A stretch of 64,000 nt of DNA, from the NCBI RefSeq assembly GCF_019977235.1, contig NZ_AP024646.1, positions 3,906,001-3,970,000 on the forward strand. Reading direction: 5' to 3'. The DNA is from Arthrobacter sp. StoSoilB5. GTDB taxonomy: Bacteria > Actinomycetota > Actinomycetes > Actinomycetales > Micrococcaceae. A program made the translations under genes and the position numbers. Below, in pieces: positions 30,129 through 39,650 of the stretch. How positions within the stretch are numbered: position 1 is the first letter of the stretch; every line of letters begins with the position of its first letter. The notes under the pieces are model-generated. The model searched no databases. It was not told the origin of the DNA and was given only the letters and a program-made list of their open reading frames with translations.

Positions 30129-30324
30129 AGTGGCGGTACTCCTTGAATAAACCGGAGGTCGTAGGCAGTACACCCACACGATCCGTGTGGCCCCAGCCTC
30201 CGACCGGGGGTACGCTGACCAGGCTCTGTAATGCAGTCCTGGCACAACTTGTGCTGCCTTTATTTACTTGCGTGGGCTAGCAACCCAGGTTTGCCCTTGC
30301 GGGCGCTGATTCCCGGAAGGGGAA
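30129..30324 (-). other. Structured 196-bp spacer between rpmJ and rpsM
   Basis: Contains several inverted repeats: CCACAC-GATC-GTGTGG (30171-30187), CCAGG...CCTGG (about 30219-30242) and ATTCCC...GGGAAT next to the rpmJ stop. Such a long structured gap inside an initiation-factor/ribosomal operon suggests a processing or control element. No gene seen. Confidence 0.45.
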
Positions 30325-30438
30325 TTAGCCCTGGCGCTGCTTGTGGCGCGGGTTCTCGCAGATCACCATGACCCGGCCGTTACGGCGGATCACTTTGCAC
30401 TTGTCGCAGATCTGCTTGACGCTCGGCTTGACCTTCAT
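30325..30438 (-). CDS. rpmJ: 50S ribosomal protein L36
   Basis: 37 codons, read directly on the minus strand: [19 protein letters not shown] through [10 protein letters not shown]. The zinc ligands Cys-Cys-Cys-His are all present, so this is the zinc-binding form. It lies 72 bp downstream of infA. Confidence 0.95.
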   Translation of the reverse strand: MKVKPSVKQICDKCKVIRRNGRVMVICENPRHKQRQG

Positions 30439-30510
30439 GGCGTTCCTTTGCGTGTTTTGCAGTTGATCTGCTGGAGCGGCTTGGCACTATTGCCTGGGCC
30501 GCCCAGCAAT

Positions 30511-30732
30511 TTACTTGTAGCGGTAGACGATACGACCACGTGTGAGGTCGTATGGGCTCAGCTCCACCACTACCCGGTCCTCGGGGAGGATTCGAATGTA
30601 GTGCTGACGCATCTTCCCAGAGATGTGTGCGAGAACGACGTGCTTGTTGGTGAGCTCAACACGAAACATCGCATTGGGCAGCGCCTCAGTCACAACGCCC
30701 TCGATCTCAATGACCCCGTCCTTCTTGGCCAT
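30511..30732 (-). CDS. infA: Translation initiation factor IF-1
   Basis: 73 aa, an S1/OB-fold protein ([28 protein letters not shown]). ATG at 30732 with GGAGGAT upstream. In most actinobacteria it directly follows map; here map is 11 kb away and infA has its own upstream region. Confidence 0.97.
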   Translation of the reverse strand: MAKKDGVIEIEGVVTEALPNAMFRVELTNKHVVLAHISGKMRQHYIRILPEDRVVVELSPYDLTRGRIVYRYK

Positions 30733-30865
30733 ATCCTCCGCTAACTGTTGTTTGCCGCTGTCCTCCGGTTAGGCACCGAAAATCCAACGGACGTTTTTTG
30801 TTTGCTTGGCCCTCTTGGAACCACGACACTAAAAAGGGCGTGGCTGCACAGACAACCAACAAATA

Positions 30866-30894
30866 ACTCTACGCCAATGGGGCCGGAAAGTTAA
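30866..30894 (-). promoter_or_regulatory. Candidate promoter of the infA-rpmJ-rpsM-rpsK-rpoA-rplQ unit
   Basis: On the minus strand TTAACT (30889-30894) and TAGAGT (30866-30871) are separated by 17 bp and lie about 135 bp upstream of infA. A promoter is needed here because the next upstream gene belongs to the accessory island. Confidence 0.42.
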
Positions 30895-30927
30895 ATCCGT
30901 CCATGGTAGCGCACGTACCGCCGCCCG

Positions 30928-31935
30928 TCACTCCCCTACGGTCCGGTAAGCCGGGAAGTCTCCTGCCGCCGTCGTGACACTCTCGGCCGCTGCAACACCG
31001 TCCAGGATCGCCAAACGCACGGCTTCGGCTGCGGCACTTTGGAGCGTTATCAGCGATACTTGCCGCGCCTGCTCGGTACTGCGATCAAGCTCGACGGCGC
31101 CAGTCGCCAACGCAAACACGGTGTCACCGTCCGCCAAAGTATGGGACGGATCCAAAGCCCGCGCCAGCCCCGCATGCCCGGACGATGCAGTCCGCTTGCA
31201 CTCTGCCACATCAAGAACAGCATTCGTAGCGATCACGACGAGCGTCGTATTGAGACCTTGCGGAGGGGCCAGTGGTTCTGCGACCGGGCCCTCTGGTCCT
31301 GGAGCCCGGTGGCGCGCGTCGCCGGGCCCCAGCCCCACCGGAGCACCGAGCGCGTTCACCACCGCGATCGCGCCCACGATTACTTGGCTGCCGTCCTTGG
31401 AGATGCTATCCAGCGTGATCGAGGACGTCCCGACCCCGCCCTTGTACTGTCCGCGCGCAATCACCGCGCCAGTGCCTGCGCCCACGTTTCCGCGCTCGAC
31501 GGCGGCATGGTCGCCTGAGGCGAACGCTGCTGCGGCTGCCTGGTAGCCCATGTCGGCATCGGGTCGTGCTTTGACGTCGCCACCGCGCCCGACGTCGAAG
31601 ATGGCTGCTGCCGGGACGATCGGCACCACTGTCCCAGGAACCGCGAAGCCCCGGCCCTGCTCCTCACACCAGAGTTGGGCACCAGTAGCTGAGGCCAGGC
31701 CAAACGCACTGCCACCCGTCAGCACGATGGCGTCAACCGTGGAAACCAACGTCGTCGGATCAAGAGCGTCAGTTTCGTGGGTACCAGGGCCTCCCCCACG
31801 TACGTCCACCGACCCCACGGTTTTCACAGGCGGAAGGACGACTGTCACGCCGCTGAGCCACCCGCCGTCGTTCTTCTGAACATGGCCAATACGAATGCCC
31901 GGTACATCGGTGATTTGGGACGCCATGAAGCCCAT
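30928..31935 (-). CDS. P1-family (S58) self-processing peptidase/amidase, DmpA/NylC-like
   Basis: 335 aa. P1-family Ntn-like hydrolases cleave themselves before a Thr or Ser nucleophile and hydrolyse N-terminal D- or beta-amino acids, or oligo-amides (NylC). The expected site is N229-T230 in GLNTTLVVIATNA. Other family blocks are GIRIGHVQ, RGGGPGTHETD, LTGGSAFGL and NVGAGTGAVIARG. The ATG at 31935 has GGAG four bases upstream; ATG 31926 is possible. It starts 57 bp after the isomerase gene on the same strand and may belong to that operon. Substrate unknown. Confidence 0.85.
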   Translation of the reverse strand: MGFMASQITDVPGIRIGHVQKNDGGWLSGVTVVLPPVKTVGSVDVRGGGPGTHETDALDPTTLVSTVDAIVLTGGSAFGLASATGAQLWCEEQGRGFAVPGTVVPIVPAAAIFDVGRGGDVKARPDADMGYQAAAAAFASGDHAAVERGNVGAGTGAVIARGQYKGGVGTSSITLDSISKDGSQVIVGAIAVVNALGAPVGLGPGDARHRAPGPEGPVAEPLAPPQGLNTTLVVIATNAVLDVAECKRTASSGHAGLARALDPSHTLADGDTVFALATGAVELDRSTEQARQVSLITLQSAAAEAVRLAILDGVAAAESVTTAAGDFPAYRTVGE

Positions 31936-31992
31936 TGTGCTCCACGTGCGCCCGGAAGCCCAAGCAATGCAATTGGCTTCCGGGCGGTCACG

Positions 31993-33048
31993 TCAGCGCG
32001 CGATGGCACCCTCCGCGATGCCGAGGCGGCCAAGCGTGGCGCGCAGGGCCTGGGCGGAATCGTGGATGAAGCGTTCGGCGTCGTACGGGATGGCCCGCAA
32101 CCGGCTCAGCGGGAGCGCCCCGCCCCCGTCCACCTTGGCCTGGTATTCGGCAGCCATTTCACGGATCCGGGCAACCTCCCGCTGGTCCAGATCCGGATGC
32201 AGGGCCAGCCAGTCGGGATCGTCCAGGCCAATTGGCAGGTGCAGGGCCGGGCCGGCGTTCTCGATGGACAGCGGCAGGTCCGGATTTGCCTCGTGCAGAA
32301 TGCCCAAAACGGCGTCCCAATCGATGCTGCCCTGTCCGATCGGGGCAAACACGCGTCCGAATACTCCGTCCTGGTCCCCCAGAACGAAGTCCCTGAGGTG
32401 GGTGGCCCGGGTGTAGGGCGCCACGCGCCGGGCCGCGGCCACCGGGTCCTCGCCGCGGACCACCACATTGGCAGTGTCGAAAGTGACGCCCAGGACGTCC
32501 GGGCCCACGGCTTCCACCAAGCGGACCACTTCGTAGCTGGTGATCTCTTCATGGGTTTCAATATTCAGATGAACCCCATGGTCCCGGGCCACCGGCGCGA
32601 GCAGGCGAAGGAATTTCTCGATCGCCACGAGCTGGTCCGGCCACGGGGCATCTGTACGGAAGCGATCGAACACGTAGTACCCGGGCATTCCCCGCTGATA
32701 GTTGGCGCATGCCACCCACAGCTCGGTTACACCGGCGGCCTCGTGTGCAGCCTCGATCATCCGGACCATACCGCGTGTGTAGTCACCGTCGCCGAGCCTG
32801 CGGACCTGCGGCGCCTCGGCAGAGGCGTAGGGATTGACCTTGGCCAGGCCCATTTGCAGGTAGAGGCCCAATTCGTCGGCGCAGGCCCGCACTTCCTGGA
32901 GTACGGCCCGGTCAAGCGTGGGTGAAACGTCCATCACAGTGCGGAAATAGACGCCTTCCATGCCCATCGCATGGGCATGCTCAAGGATCTGGACGGCAGA
33001 GTCTTCGGCCTCGTGGGGAATCTTGCTTCCATCAACACCAATTCGCAT
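31993..33048 (-). CDS. Sugar phosphate isomerase/epimerase-like TIM-barrel protein (copy A)
   Basis: 351 aa, xylose-isomerase-like AP-endonuclease-2 fold. The start is ATG 33048 (MRIGVDGSKIP), with AAGGA upstream. Probable metal ligands include E in NIETHEEITS, D in GVTFDTANVV, H in ATHLRDF and E near SIENAGP. It is clearly related to the protein encoded at 38543-39634: the segment THEEITSYEVVRLVEAVGPD aligns with THEDLASTEVRSLVETLDPA. Last of the transporter-linked genes. The reaction is not determined. Confidence 0.78.
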   Translation of the reverse strand: MRIGVDGSKIPHEAEDSAVQILEHAHAMGMEGVYFRTVMDVSPTLDRAVLQEVRACADELGLYLQMGLAKVNPYASAEAPQVRRLGDGDYTRGMVRMIEAAHEAAGVTELWVACANYQRGMPGYYVFDRFRTDAPWPDQLVAIEKFLRLLAPVARDHGVHLNIETHEEITSYEVVRLVEAVGPDVLGVTFDTANVVVRGEDPVAAARRVAPYTRATHLRDFVLGDQDGVFGRVFAPIGQGSIDWDAVLGILHEANPDLPLSIENAGPALHLPIGLDDPDWLALHPDLDQREVARIREMAAEYQAKVDGGGALPLSRLRAIPYDAERFIHDSAQALRATLGRLGIAEGAIAR

Positions 33049-33125
33049 TTTTCTTGTCCTTAATAAGTTCTGGATGTCTTCTCTTCGTCCAGGTACCGGC
33101 ATGGGCACCTGGAGGCGGGACGCCG

Positions 33126-34745
33126 CTAACGTCCCCAGTTGTAGAAAGCGAAGGTCGGCGAGTAGTCGAAGTGCTTGACCGAATCCGCGAGCACCGCCGT
33201 GAACTGTGCCCGGTAGAGGATGATGGTGGGCGAGTTGGCCCGCCAGGAATCCACCAGCGCATTGATATATGGCAGCTGCGATTCCAGGTCCGGTGCTGCG
33301 TTCAGCTTTTCCATGAGCTCCGGGGTTCCGGAAATGCAGATGTGCTGGTTGTTGAACGAGCTGCCGCAGGTCATTTTCTTGCGCAGTTCGTAAGCGGCCA
33401 CGGCGCCACCGGTTTCGAACAAGAGCGCCGACTGGTATTTACCGGTGTTGAACCTTGTGGCGAAAGCCGTTGGAGTCTGCGAATCGATGTTCACCCGCAC
33501 CCCGATTTCCTCCCATGAGGACTTGAGGATGGTCGCGAGCGTGGACACTCCGGGCGACGAAGGGTTGATCATGAGGTCTATCTGCGGATCCTTGAGCCCT
33601 GATTCCGCAACCAATGCCTTGGCCTTGTCTTTGTCCAAGGGGCGCGGAGCCGAGCGCTCAGCATCGAAGCCCGGAATGCCGGGAACGAAAGGCCCGTAGA
33701 AGCTGTCTGCGTAGCCGTAGGCAACGCTGGCCTTGATCTGCTCATACGGCACCGCGTAAGTGAGCGCCTCCCGCAGCTTCGGATTGGCTGTGGTGCCCGA
33801 TGAGTTGTCCAGGGAGACAGTCACCGGGGCGAAGGCAGGGGCCGTGGTGACACGGCAGCACTCCTCCTGGCTCAACTGGTGCACCACGTAAGGCGGTAGG
33901 CCGAGCGTTACGTCGGCCTCGCCACGGCGGGCCTGCAGCATCAGGGTGGGGATTGAAGTGATGAAGTTGACCCGGATCTCGGCTTCCTTGGCCGGTTCGC
34001 CGTAGTAGTTCGGGTTCCGCGTGAGGACCGCGTAGTTGTTTGCCACGTATTCGTCGAGCACGTAGGGCCCGCTGCTGCTGGCTGTATGCGAGGCCAGCCA
34101 CTGGTTGGGCACACCTTTCTTGTCCTCGCCATGCTCCTTGATGACCTTCGGGTCATAGATCGAACCGCGGCTCTGGGCCAGTGTCACCAGGATTGCTGCG
34201 TACGGCCGTGATAATTCCAGACGCACAGTCTGGGGATCAACCACTACGACGTCTTTGATCAGCGGCGGGTCCGTCAGGCCGATCTGCAAACCCAAAGCGC
34301 CGCAGCCGCCGATAGTGAGGTTCCGCATGATCGAGTACCGCACGGCTTCGGCGTCCAGCGGGTTGCCGTTGGCAAACCTGGCCCCGGGGTGCAGGGAGAA
34401 GGTATACGACTTCCCGTCGGGTGAGACCGTCCACGAGGTAGCGAGATCGCCGCTGACCCGCTCGGGATCGTTGATGGCCACCCGGGTGCCGTCGGGCTGG
34501 GCTTCCTGATCGAGCTTGACCAGACGTGCGTAGAAATTGGTGGCAAAGCTGTTCTCATTGCCCGCGCACACAAACGCAGGGTCGATGTTGGTCAAGGACG
34601 CGGCCCAGTTCACAGTGAACGGCCTGTCTGCCGCATTGGAAGGCGCGCCGGGCTGCGCGCAGCCGGCGAGCGCGAGCAGGCCCACGGTGGCGAGTGCCGC
34701 CGTCGTGCGCCTTGCGGCGATCGTCCATTTCAGGAGCTTTTTCAT
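33126..34745 (-). CDS. ABC transporter substrate-binding lipoprotein, family 5 (peptide/nickel type)
   Basis: 539 aa. ATG at 34745 with GGAAGG upstream. A lipoprotein signal ends in the lipobox LAGC, so the mature protein is tethered outside the membrane. The body has the family 5 features (FTVNWAASLTNIDPAF, SGDLATSWTVSPDGKSYTFSLHPG, NPNYYGEPAKEAEIRVNFI). It is encoded after, not before, its membrane and ATPase partners. The class binds oligopeptides, glycosides or metal chelates; the ligand here is unknown. Confidence 0.9.
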   Translation of the reverse strand: MKKLLKWTIAARRTTAALATVGLLALAGCAQPGAPSNAADRPFTVNWAASLTNIDPAFVCAGNENSFATNFYARLVKLDQEAQPDGTRVAINDPERVSGDLATSWTVSPDGKSYTFSLHPGARFANGNPLDAEAVRYSIMRNLTIGGCGALGLQIGLTDPPLIKDVVVVDPQTVRLELSRPYAAILVTLAQSRGSIYDPKVIKEHGEDKKGVPNQWLASHTASSSGPYVLDEYVANNYAVLTRNPNYYGEPAKEAEIRVNFITSIPTLMLQARRGEADVTLGLPPYVVHQLSQEECCRVTTAPAFAPVTVSLDNSSGTTANPKLREALTYAVPYEQIKASVAYGYADSFYGPFVPGIPGFDAERSAPRPLDKDKAKALVAESGLKDPQIDLMINPSSPGVSTLATILKSSWEEIGVRVNIDSQTPTAFATRFNTGKYQSALLFETGGAVAAYELRKKMTCGSSFNNQHICISGTPELMEKLNAAPDLESQLPYINALVDSWRANSPTIILYRAQFTAVLADSVKHFDYSPTFAFYNWGR

Positions 34746-34746
34746 A

Positions 34747-35592
34747 TCATCTTCCTTCCATGGCGCTAGCTGTTCCCGCCGATGCGAGCGCCTTCGCCCG
34801 CCGGCGGGCACCCGGCACTGCATCCAGCAGCGCACGGGTGTAAGGATGGGTGGTCTTGTCGAAGACATCTGCGGCGGTACCGGCTTCCACGATCTCGCCG
34901 GCGTTCATGACGGCGATGTTGTGGCTCATGAGCCGGGCCACAGCGAGGTCGTGGACGATGAAGAGGTAGGTAAGTCCGAGCTCGTCCTGCAGGTCGCTCA
35001 GGAGGTTCAGGACCTGGGCTTGTATGGAGACATCCAAGGCACTCACGGGCTCGTCCAGCACCACAAGGTCCGGGTTGAGGACAAGGGCCCGGGCGATTGC
35101 GATGCGCTGGCGTTGGCCTCCGGAGAACGCGAAAGGAAAGCGCTGCGTCTGCTTGACGCTGATTCCCACCAGGTCCAGGACTTTGGCCACCCTGCGCGAA
35201 CGTTCCGCCGGATCGGAGATACCGTGCACAATGAGGGGCTCTTCCACCAGGTCCCCCACCGTGAATCGCGGGTCGAGGGAGCCGTTGGGGTCTTGGAAGA
35301 CCATCTGGATCCTGCGGCGCATCTTTCGCATCCCGGGTTTGGAAAGCGTGGTGAGGTCCACGCCGTCGAATTCGATCAGGCCGCTGTCAGCGCTGGTGAG
35401 GCCCATGACGCAGGCCGCCGTAGTCGATTTGCCGCTGCCCGACTCCCCCACAAGGCCGAGCGTCTGGCCGCGGAGCAGTTCGAAGGAGACATCGTGCAGG
35501 ATTTGTGTCTTATGCCGCTTTCCAATGCCTTTGGTGTAGGACTTGTTGAGCTTCTCCACCCGAAGGAGCGGGGCGGCGTTTGCGATGCTCAT
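34747..35592 (-). CDS. ABC transporter ATP-binding protein, DppF/OppF type
   Basis: 281 aa with Walker A GESGSGKST, the Q-loop MVFQDPNGSLDP, signature FSGGQRQRIAIARAL and Walker B DLVVLDEPVSALD. The start MSIANAAPLLRVEKLNK at 35592 overlaps the preceding ATPase gene by ATGA. It ends one base before the binding-protein start codon. Confidence 0.93.
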   Translation of the reverse strand: MSIANAAPLLRVEKLNKSYTKGIGKRHKTQILHDVSFELLRGQTLGLVGESGSGKSTTAACVMGLTSADSGLIEFDGVDLTTLSKPGMRKMRRRIQMVFQDPNGSLDPRFTVGDLVEEPLIVHGISDPAERSRRVAKVLDLVGISVKQTQRFPFAFSGGQRQRIAIARALVLNPDLVVLDEPVSALDVSIQAQVLNLLSDLQDELGLTYLFIVHDLAVARLMSHNIAVMNAGEIVEAGTAADVFDKTTHPYTRALLDAVPGARRRAKALASAGTASAMEGR

Positions 35593-36635
35593 GCTGGGAC
35601 TCCCTGGGGATCGTTTGCGAAGTGGCAGCGGACGACTGCGCCAGTGGACAGGCTGCGGGGCTCCGGCCTTTCGATGGCGCAGCGCTTTTGTTCCCTGCCG
35701 ATCGGGCACCGTGGGGCGAAGGGACAGCCCGGCTCGTCCACTGAAAGGTCCGGCGGCGATCCGGGGATGGCAGGCAAGGCACCGCGCCGTGCGGTGGCGG
35801 GATCGATGACGCAGTCCAGGAGGGCTTTGGAATACGGGTGTCCCGGGGAGGCGAACAATGCTTCGGTAGTGGTGGATTCGACGAATCGGCCGGCGTACAT
35901 GACGTTGACGGTGTCGCAAAGTTCCTCGACGATTCCCAGATTGTGGGTGATCATGACCAAGGCGTTTCCGCGTTCGTCGCAGATCTTGGCCAACAGGTCC
36001 AGCACCTGCGCCTGCGTGGTGACGTCCAGGGCGGTCGTGGGTTCGTCCGCGACCACCACGGAGGGGTCGTTGGCAATGGCCATGGCGATCAGGACGCGTT
36101 GCCGCATGCCGCCTGAATATTGGTGCGGGTAGTCGGAGATTCGGCGGGCGGGGTCGTTGACGCCCACTTCGCCTAGCAGTTCGCAGGCCATCTTCCGGGC
36201 GGTTTTGGCAGAGACATCCTGGTGAACGCGGATTGTCTCGACGAATTGGCTTCCGATGGTCTTCAACGGATCCAATGCCGCCATGGGGTCCTGGAATATC
36301 AAGCTGATGTCCTTGCCGCGGACCTTGGAGATCGCGGCGTCGTCGAGGCCCACAATTTCCTTGCCATTGAGCTTTACGCTGCCGCCGACAACCCTGCCGG
36401 GTGGGGGCACAAGCCCCATCAGTGACATGGCCATGGCGGACTTTCCGGATCCCGATTCGCCCACGATCGCGAGTCGTTGGCCTCGGCGTAGATCGAAGGA
36501 AACATCGCGGACGGCGTGTACGGTCCCCAAGGCCGTCACGAAATCCGTGCGAAGTCCACGGACGCTGAGCACGGGGTCCGGGCGACCATTGGACGACAGT
36601 TCAGGTGCGGGAAGGGAGAGTGCATTGCTTTGCAT
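35589..36635 (-). CDS. ABC transporter ATP-binding protein, DppD/OppD type
   Basis: 348 aa with Walker A GESGSGKSAM, IFQDPMAALDPL, signature YSGGMRQRVLIAMAI, Walker B VVVADEPTTALD and the C-terminal oligopeptide-type segment GCPFAPRCPIGREQKRC, whose cysteines often carry an Fe-S cluster in this subfamily. TGATG coupling to the upstream permease gene. Confidence 0.93.
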   Translation of the reverse strand: MQSNALSLPAPELSSNGRPDPVLSVRGLRTDFVTALGTVHAVRDVSFDLRRGQRLAIVGESGSGKSAMAMSLMGLVPPPGRVVGGSVKLNGKEIVGLDDAAISKVRGKDISLIFQDPMAALDPLKTIGSQFVETIRVHQDVSAKTARKMACELLGEVGVNDPARRISDYPHQYSGGMRQRVLIAMAIANDPSVVVADEPTTALDVTTQAQVLDLLAKICDERGNALVMITHNLGIVEELCDTVNVMYAGRFVESTTTEALFASPGHPYSKALLDCVIDPATARRGALPAIPGSPPDLSVDEPGCPFAPRCPIGREQKRCAIERPEPRSLSTGAVVRCHFANDPQGVPA

Positions 36636-37651
36636 CAGCGTGCTCCTACTCGGGTGCGGGGATCAGCTGCGGTCATCAGGACATCGGCCAGGAGGCTCAC
36701 AACTACGTAGAGGACGGCGGCAAGCAGTAGTACGGCCTGCACCACTCCGAAGTCCTTTTGAATGATGGCGTCGGCGGTCATGGAACCGATGCCGGGCCAG
36801 CCGAATACTTTCTCCACCAGCAGGCTTCCTGCGAGGAGGTCTGCGAAGAGGAGCGACGCCGCTGGCAGGAGGGACAGGAGGCCGTGGGGTGCAACGTGCC
36901 GGTTGTAGACCGGGAAGCGTCGGAGTCCGTGGCTCTGGGATACGGCCACGAAGGTTTCCCGGAGGGTGCCCCGCAACTGGTTTCGGTAGAGCCTGCTAAG
37001 GAAGGCGAAAGGACCGAGTGCCACGATCGTTGCAGGCAGGATCAGATGCCAGGCTGCGTTGGCGAAGGTTCCCCATTGTCCAGCCAGCAGGGCGTCCACC
37101 GTGAACATTCCTGTGACATTTGGAGGTTTGAGCATTCCCGGTGACAGCCGTCCTTCAGGTCCGGGGAAGATGCCCAGCTGGATCGAGAAGATCATGAGGG
37201 CCAGCAGCGCAATCCAGAAGGGCGGCGAACCCATGGCCAGCGAGGATGCGAACCGGACGAGCTGGTCTGGCCACCGGCGCCGTGAATACACCGCAAAGCT
37301 TGCCGCGAGCACCGCGGCGACTATCGCAATAATCACTGATAGCAGGCCAAGCTCCAGGGTTGCGGGGAGTCGCTGGCCCAAGAGTGTGCCCACGCTGTTG
37401 CCGGTGCTGTATGAGAAGCCGAAGTCGCCGCGAAGCAGCGAGCCCATGTAGTTTCCGTATTGGACCACAAGGTTGTCATCCAGGCCCATGGACTTGCGCA
37501 AGGCGGCAACCGTCTCTTCGGTTGCGGTATCACCGGCGATGGCACGTGCTGGGTCGCCCGGGACCTTCCGGAGCAGTATGAAGGTGAAGATTGAAGCGCC
37601 GAAGACGGTGGCCAGTGCCACACCGAGGCGTTTGAGGAGCGCGTTGGTCAT
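36635..37651 (-). CDS. ABC transporter permease, DppB/OppB type
   Basis: 338 aa with six predicted membrane helices and the N-terminal signature GASIFTFILLRKVPGDPA. The EAA-type loop is in the region GTLRETFVAVSQSHGLRRF. ATG at 37651 (MTNALLKRLG); a longer frame to 37717 overlaps the upstream permease. Seven bases downstream of the partner permease gene. Confidence 0.9.
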   Translation of the reverse strand: MTNALLKRLGVALATVFGASIFTFILLRKVPGDPARAIAGDTATEETVAALRKSMGLDDNLVVQYGNYMGSLLRGDFGFSYSTGNSVGTLLGQRLPATLELGLLSVIIAIVAAVLAASFAVYSRRRWPDQLVRFASSLAMGSPPFWIALLALMIFSIQLGIFPGPEGRLSPGMLKPPNVTGMFTVDALLAGQWGTFANAAWHLILPATIVALGPFAFLSRLYRNQLRGTLRETFVAVSQSHGLRRFPVYNRHVAPHGLLSLLPAASLLFADLLAGSLLVEKVFGWPGIGSMTADAIIQKDFGVVQAVLLLAAVLYVVVSLLADVLMTAADPRTRVGAR

Positions 37652-37658
37652 GGCAGCC

Positions 37659-38546
37659 TCACTTCGCCTGGATGAATTCGCCGCGCGGATCCAGGACTTC
37701 GCGGGCCCTGTCTGCAATGACGGTGGTGAGGGTTACTGCTATGAGAAGGCCCAAGCCCGGAAAACCTGCGATCCACCACTGCCCGGTCAGGAAGAACTGC
37801 TGGCCTTCGGTGATCATTTCGCCCCATTCCGCGGTGGGCGGCTGGGCCCCCAGCCCGAGGTAGCCGAGAGCTGCCAGGGACAGCACGGCGGCACCGAACA
37901 CCGCGGCCATTTGCAGGATCATGATGGGTATCAGGTGCGGCAGGACATGCCGGAACAACACCCTGGCCGGGTGGGCGCCGATCGCCATGGTGGAACGGAT
38001 GAAGTCTTGCCCGTACAGGCGCATCACTTCGCCCCGGAGGGTTCGCATGTACCAGGGAAAGGAATGCAGGGAGAGCCCGATGACGGCCGCTGTCACACCC
38101 GGTTTGAGGGCCATCGCAATAGCCATGGCCAGCAGCAGCGCCGGGAAGCAAAGGATGGAATTGGTCAGCCAGGTAAAGAGCGTGTCCACCCAACCGCGCA
38201 TGGAACCGGCAAGAAGCGCAGTCACGCAACCCACAATTGCCCCGATCACGGCAATTGCCAGACCGGCGAGGATGGAGGTCTGCCCGCCGGCAAGGAAACG
38301 GGCCAACACGTCGCGACCAGTGTCATCGGTACCCATGGGGTGGGCGAAACTTGGAGCTTGGAGGACTGCACCCAGGCTGATGGCTTCGGCCTGGAGCCGC
38401 CAGAACAGCGGGCCAAGCAGCGTTAGCAAAACCAGGGCAGCCAGCAGGGACAGGGTGAGGGTTAGCTTTCGGTCACGCTTAAGGAAGCTTCTGAAAGGCC
38501 TGCGCCTGGACGGCGTAAGAACCTGTGGGGCGGCTAAAGCTGTCAT
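37659..38546 (-). CDS. ABC transporter permease, DppC/OppC type
   Basis: 295 aa with an N-terminal OppC-like segment, AHPMGTDDTGRDVLARFLAGG, and five or six membrane helices; the EAA loop is around GQDFIRSTMAIGAHPARVLFRH. ATG at 38546 with GAGGAAGGA upstream, overlapping the upstream isomerase gene by ATGA. Confidence 0.9.
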   Translation of the reverse strand: MTALAAPQVLTPSRRRPFRSFLKRDRKLTLTLSLLAALVLLTLLGPLFWRLQAEAISLGAVLQAPSFAHPMGTDDTGRDVLARFLAGGQTSILAGLAIAVIGAIVGCVTALLAGSMRGWVDTLFTWLTNSILCFPALLLAMAIAMALKPGVTAAVIGLSLHSFPWYMRTLRGEVMRLYGQDFIRSTMAIGAHPARVLFRHVLPHLIPIMILQMAAVFGAAVLSLAALGYLGLGAQPPTAEWGEMITEGQQFFLTGQWWIAGFPGLGLLIAVTLTTVIADRAREVLDPRGEFIQAK

Positions 38547-39634
38547 GAGAGTCCTTCCTCTCCGGAAAGGATCGTGGCCGGAGCGGCAATACCGGCGCCG
38601 ATCGATGTGAGGATTCGCCGCAACGTTGCGGCGCTGTAGAGCAATTGACGACGGCGCTCGGCCGGGGTTGGGTCGTCGTCCCAATCGGCAAGCGCAGGAA
38701 TGTGCCCGCCTGACACAGCGTCGTGCGTAAGGACGCCGAGCCGGGCCAACTGGCCAACGCCTGCGGCGTCAAGGTGGGGTTCATAGCGGAACCACGACCG
38801 GTCGAAAACGGGTGTGTCGAACTTTCCGCGATGCTGCTCCACCGTGAAATCGCGTACTCCCGAGCCAAGCAGGCTTCCCAGCAACACGTTCCAGTCCAGG
38901 ACGCCTTCACCCACCGCGCACAGCCGGCGGCGGTACCCGTGCTGCACTGGGAAAAGGACAACGTCCTCCAGATGGGTCATCCGGATGGAGGGTCCCAGTG
39001 TTCCGGCGACCTCGTGGGGGTCTTCTGCGCGCACCACCAGGTTCGCCACATCAAGTCCGATGCTGAAGACGGCGGGGTCCAAGGTCTCCACCAAGGACCG
39101 GACCTCCGTTGAGGCGAGGTCCTCGTGGGTCTTCACGTTGATCCGCGCGTTATTGTTCCGGGCCTGTTCGGCCAGGGCCTGGAGGTTTGCCTGGATAACA
39201 CGGAGCTGTGCGGGGTGGTCAAGGAAGCGTCCCTGCTCCACCATTCCCTCCCGCACCGACCGTGTGTACACGAAGAACTCCTTGATGCCGAGTTCCAGGC
39301 CACGTGCCAGGGACTTTCGCAGTTCGCGCCGGACCGCCGCAGGTTCGCCCACGGGGCCGGCGCAGCCCAGTCCCAGTTGAAGTTCGACGCCGGCCCGTCC
39401 AGCTTCCGCTGCCACCTCGTCCAAGCCGTCGGGCAACTCCCCCGAAAGTTCCGCAGCGATGTTGTTGAGGACGACAAGGGTGAATCCGTCCTCGACCGCC
39501 TGTCGCAAGGAGGCAAGCAGCGGGAGGTCCTCCATTCCCGGGTAGCGGGTGAACTGGACCCCGAGGCGGACGCCGGGGAAATTGCCGTCTTGTGGAGACC
39601 TCGAGCCAGGAATTTGTTTTGTGATCTGGGTCAT
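38543..39634 (-). CDS. Sugar phosphate isomerase/epimerase-like TIM-barrel protein (copy B)
   Basis: 363 aa, first gene of the importer operon. ATG at 39634 (MTQITKQIPGS), only 16 bases from the palindromic operator at 39651-39668. It shares with copy A the pattern KTHEDLAS...SIGLDVANLVVRAED...MTHLEDVV, where copy A has ETHEEITS...GVTFDTANVVVRGED...ATHLRDFV, but the sequences are well diverged and position-specific metal ligands may differ (V in place of T after the Asp). Two such paralogues bracketing one importer suggest successive steps on one substrate. Confidence 0.75.
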   Translation of the reverse strand: MTQITKQIPGSRSPQDGNFPGVRLGVQFTRYPGMEDLPLLASLRQAVEDGFTLVVLNNIAAELSGELPDGLDEVAAEAGRAGVELQLGLGCAGPVGEPAAVRRELRKSLARGLELGIKEFFVYTRSVREGMVEQGRFLDHPAQLRVIQANLQALAEQARNNNARINVKTHEDLASTEVRSLVETLDPAVFSIGLDVANLVVRAEDPHEVAGTLGPSIRMTHLEDVVLFPVQHGYRRRLCAVGEGVLDWNVLLGSLLGSGVRDFTVEQHRGKFDTPVFDRSWFRYEPHLDAAGVGQLARLGVLTHDAVSGGHIPALADWDDDPTPAERRRQLLYSAATLRRILTSIGAGIAAPATILSGEEGLS

Positions 39635-39650
39635 GTTCAACAAGGTACAC

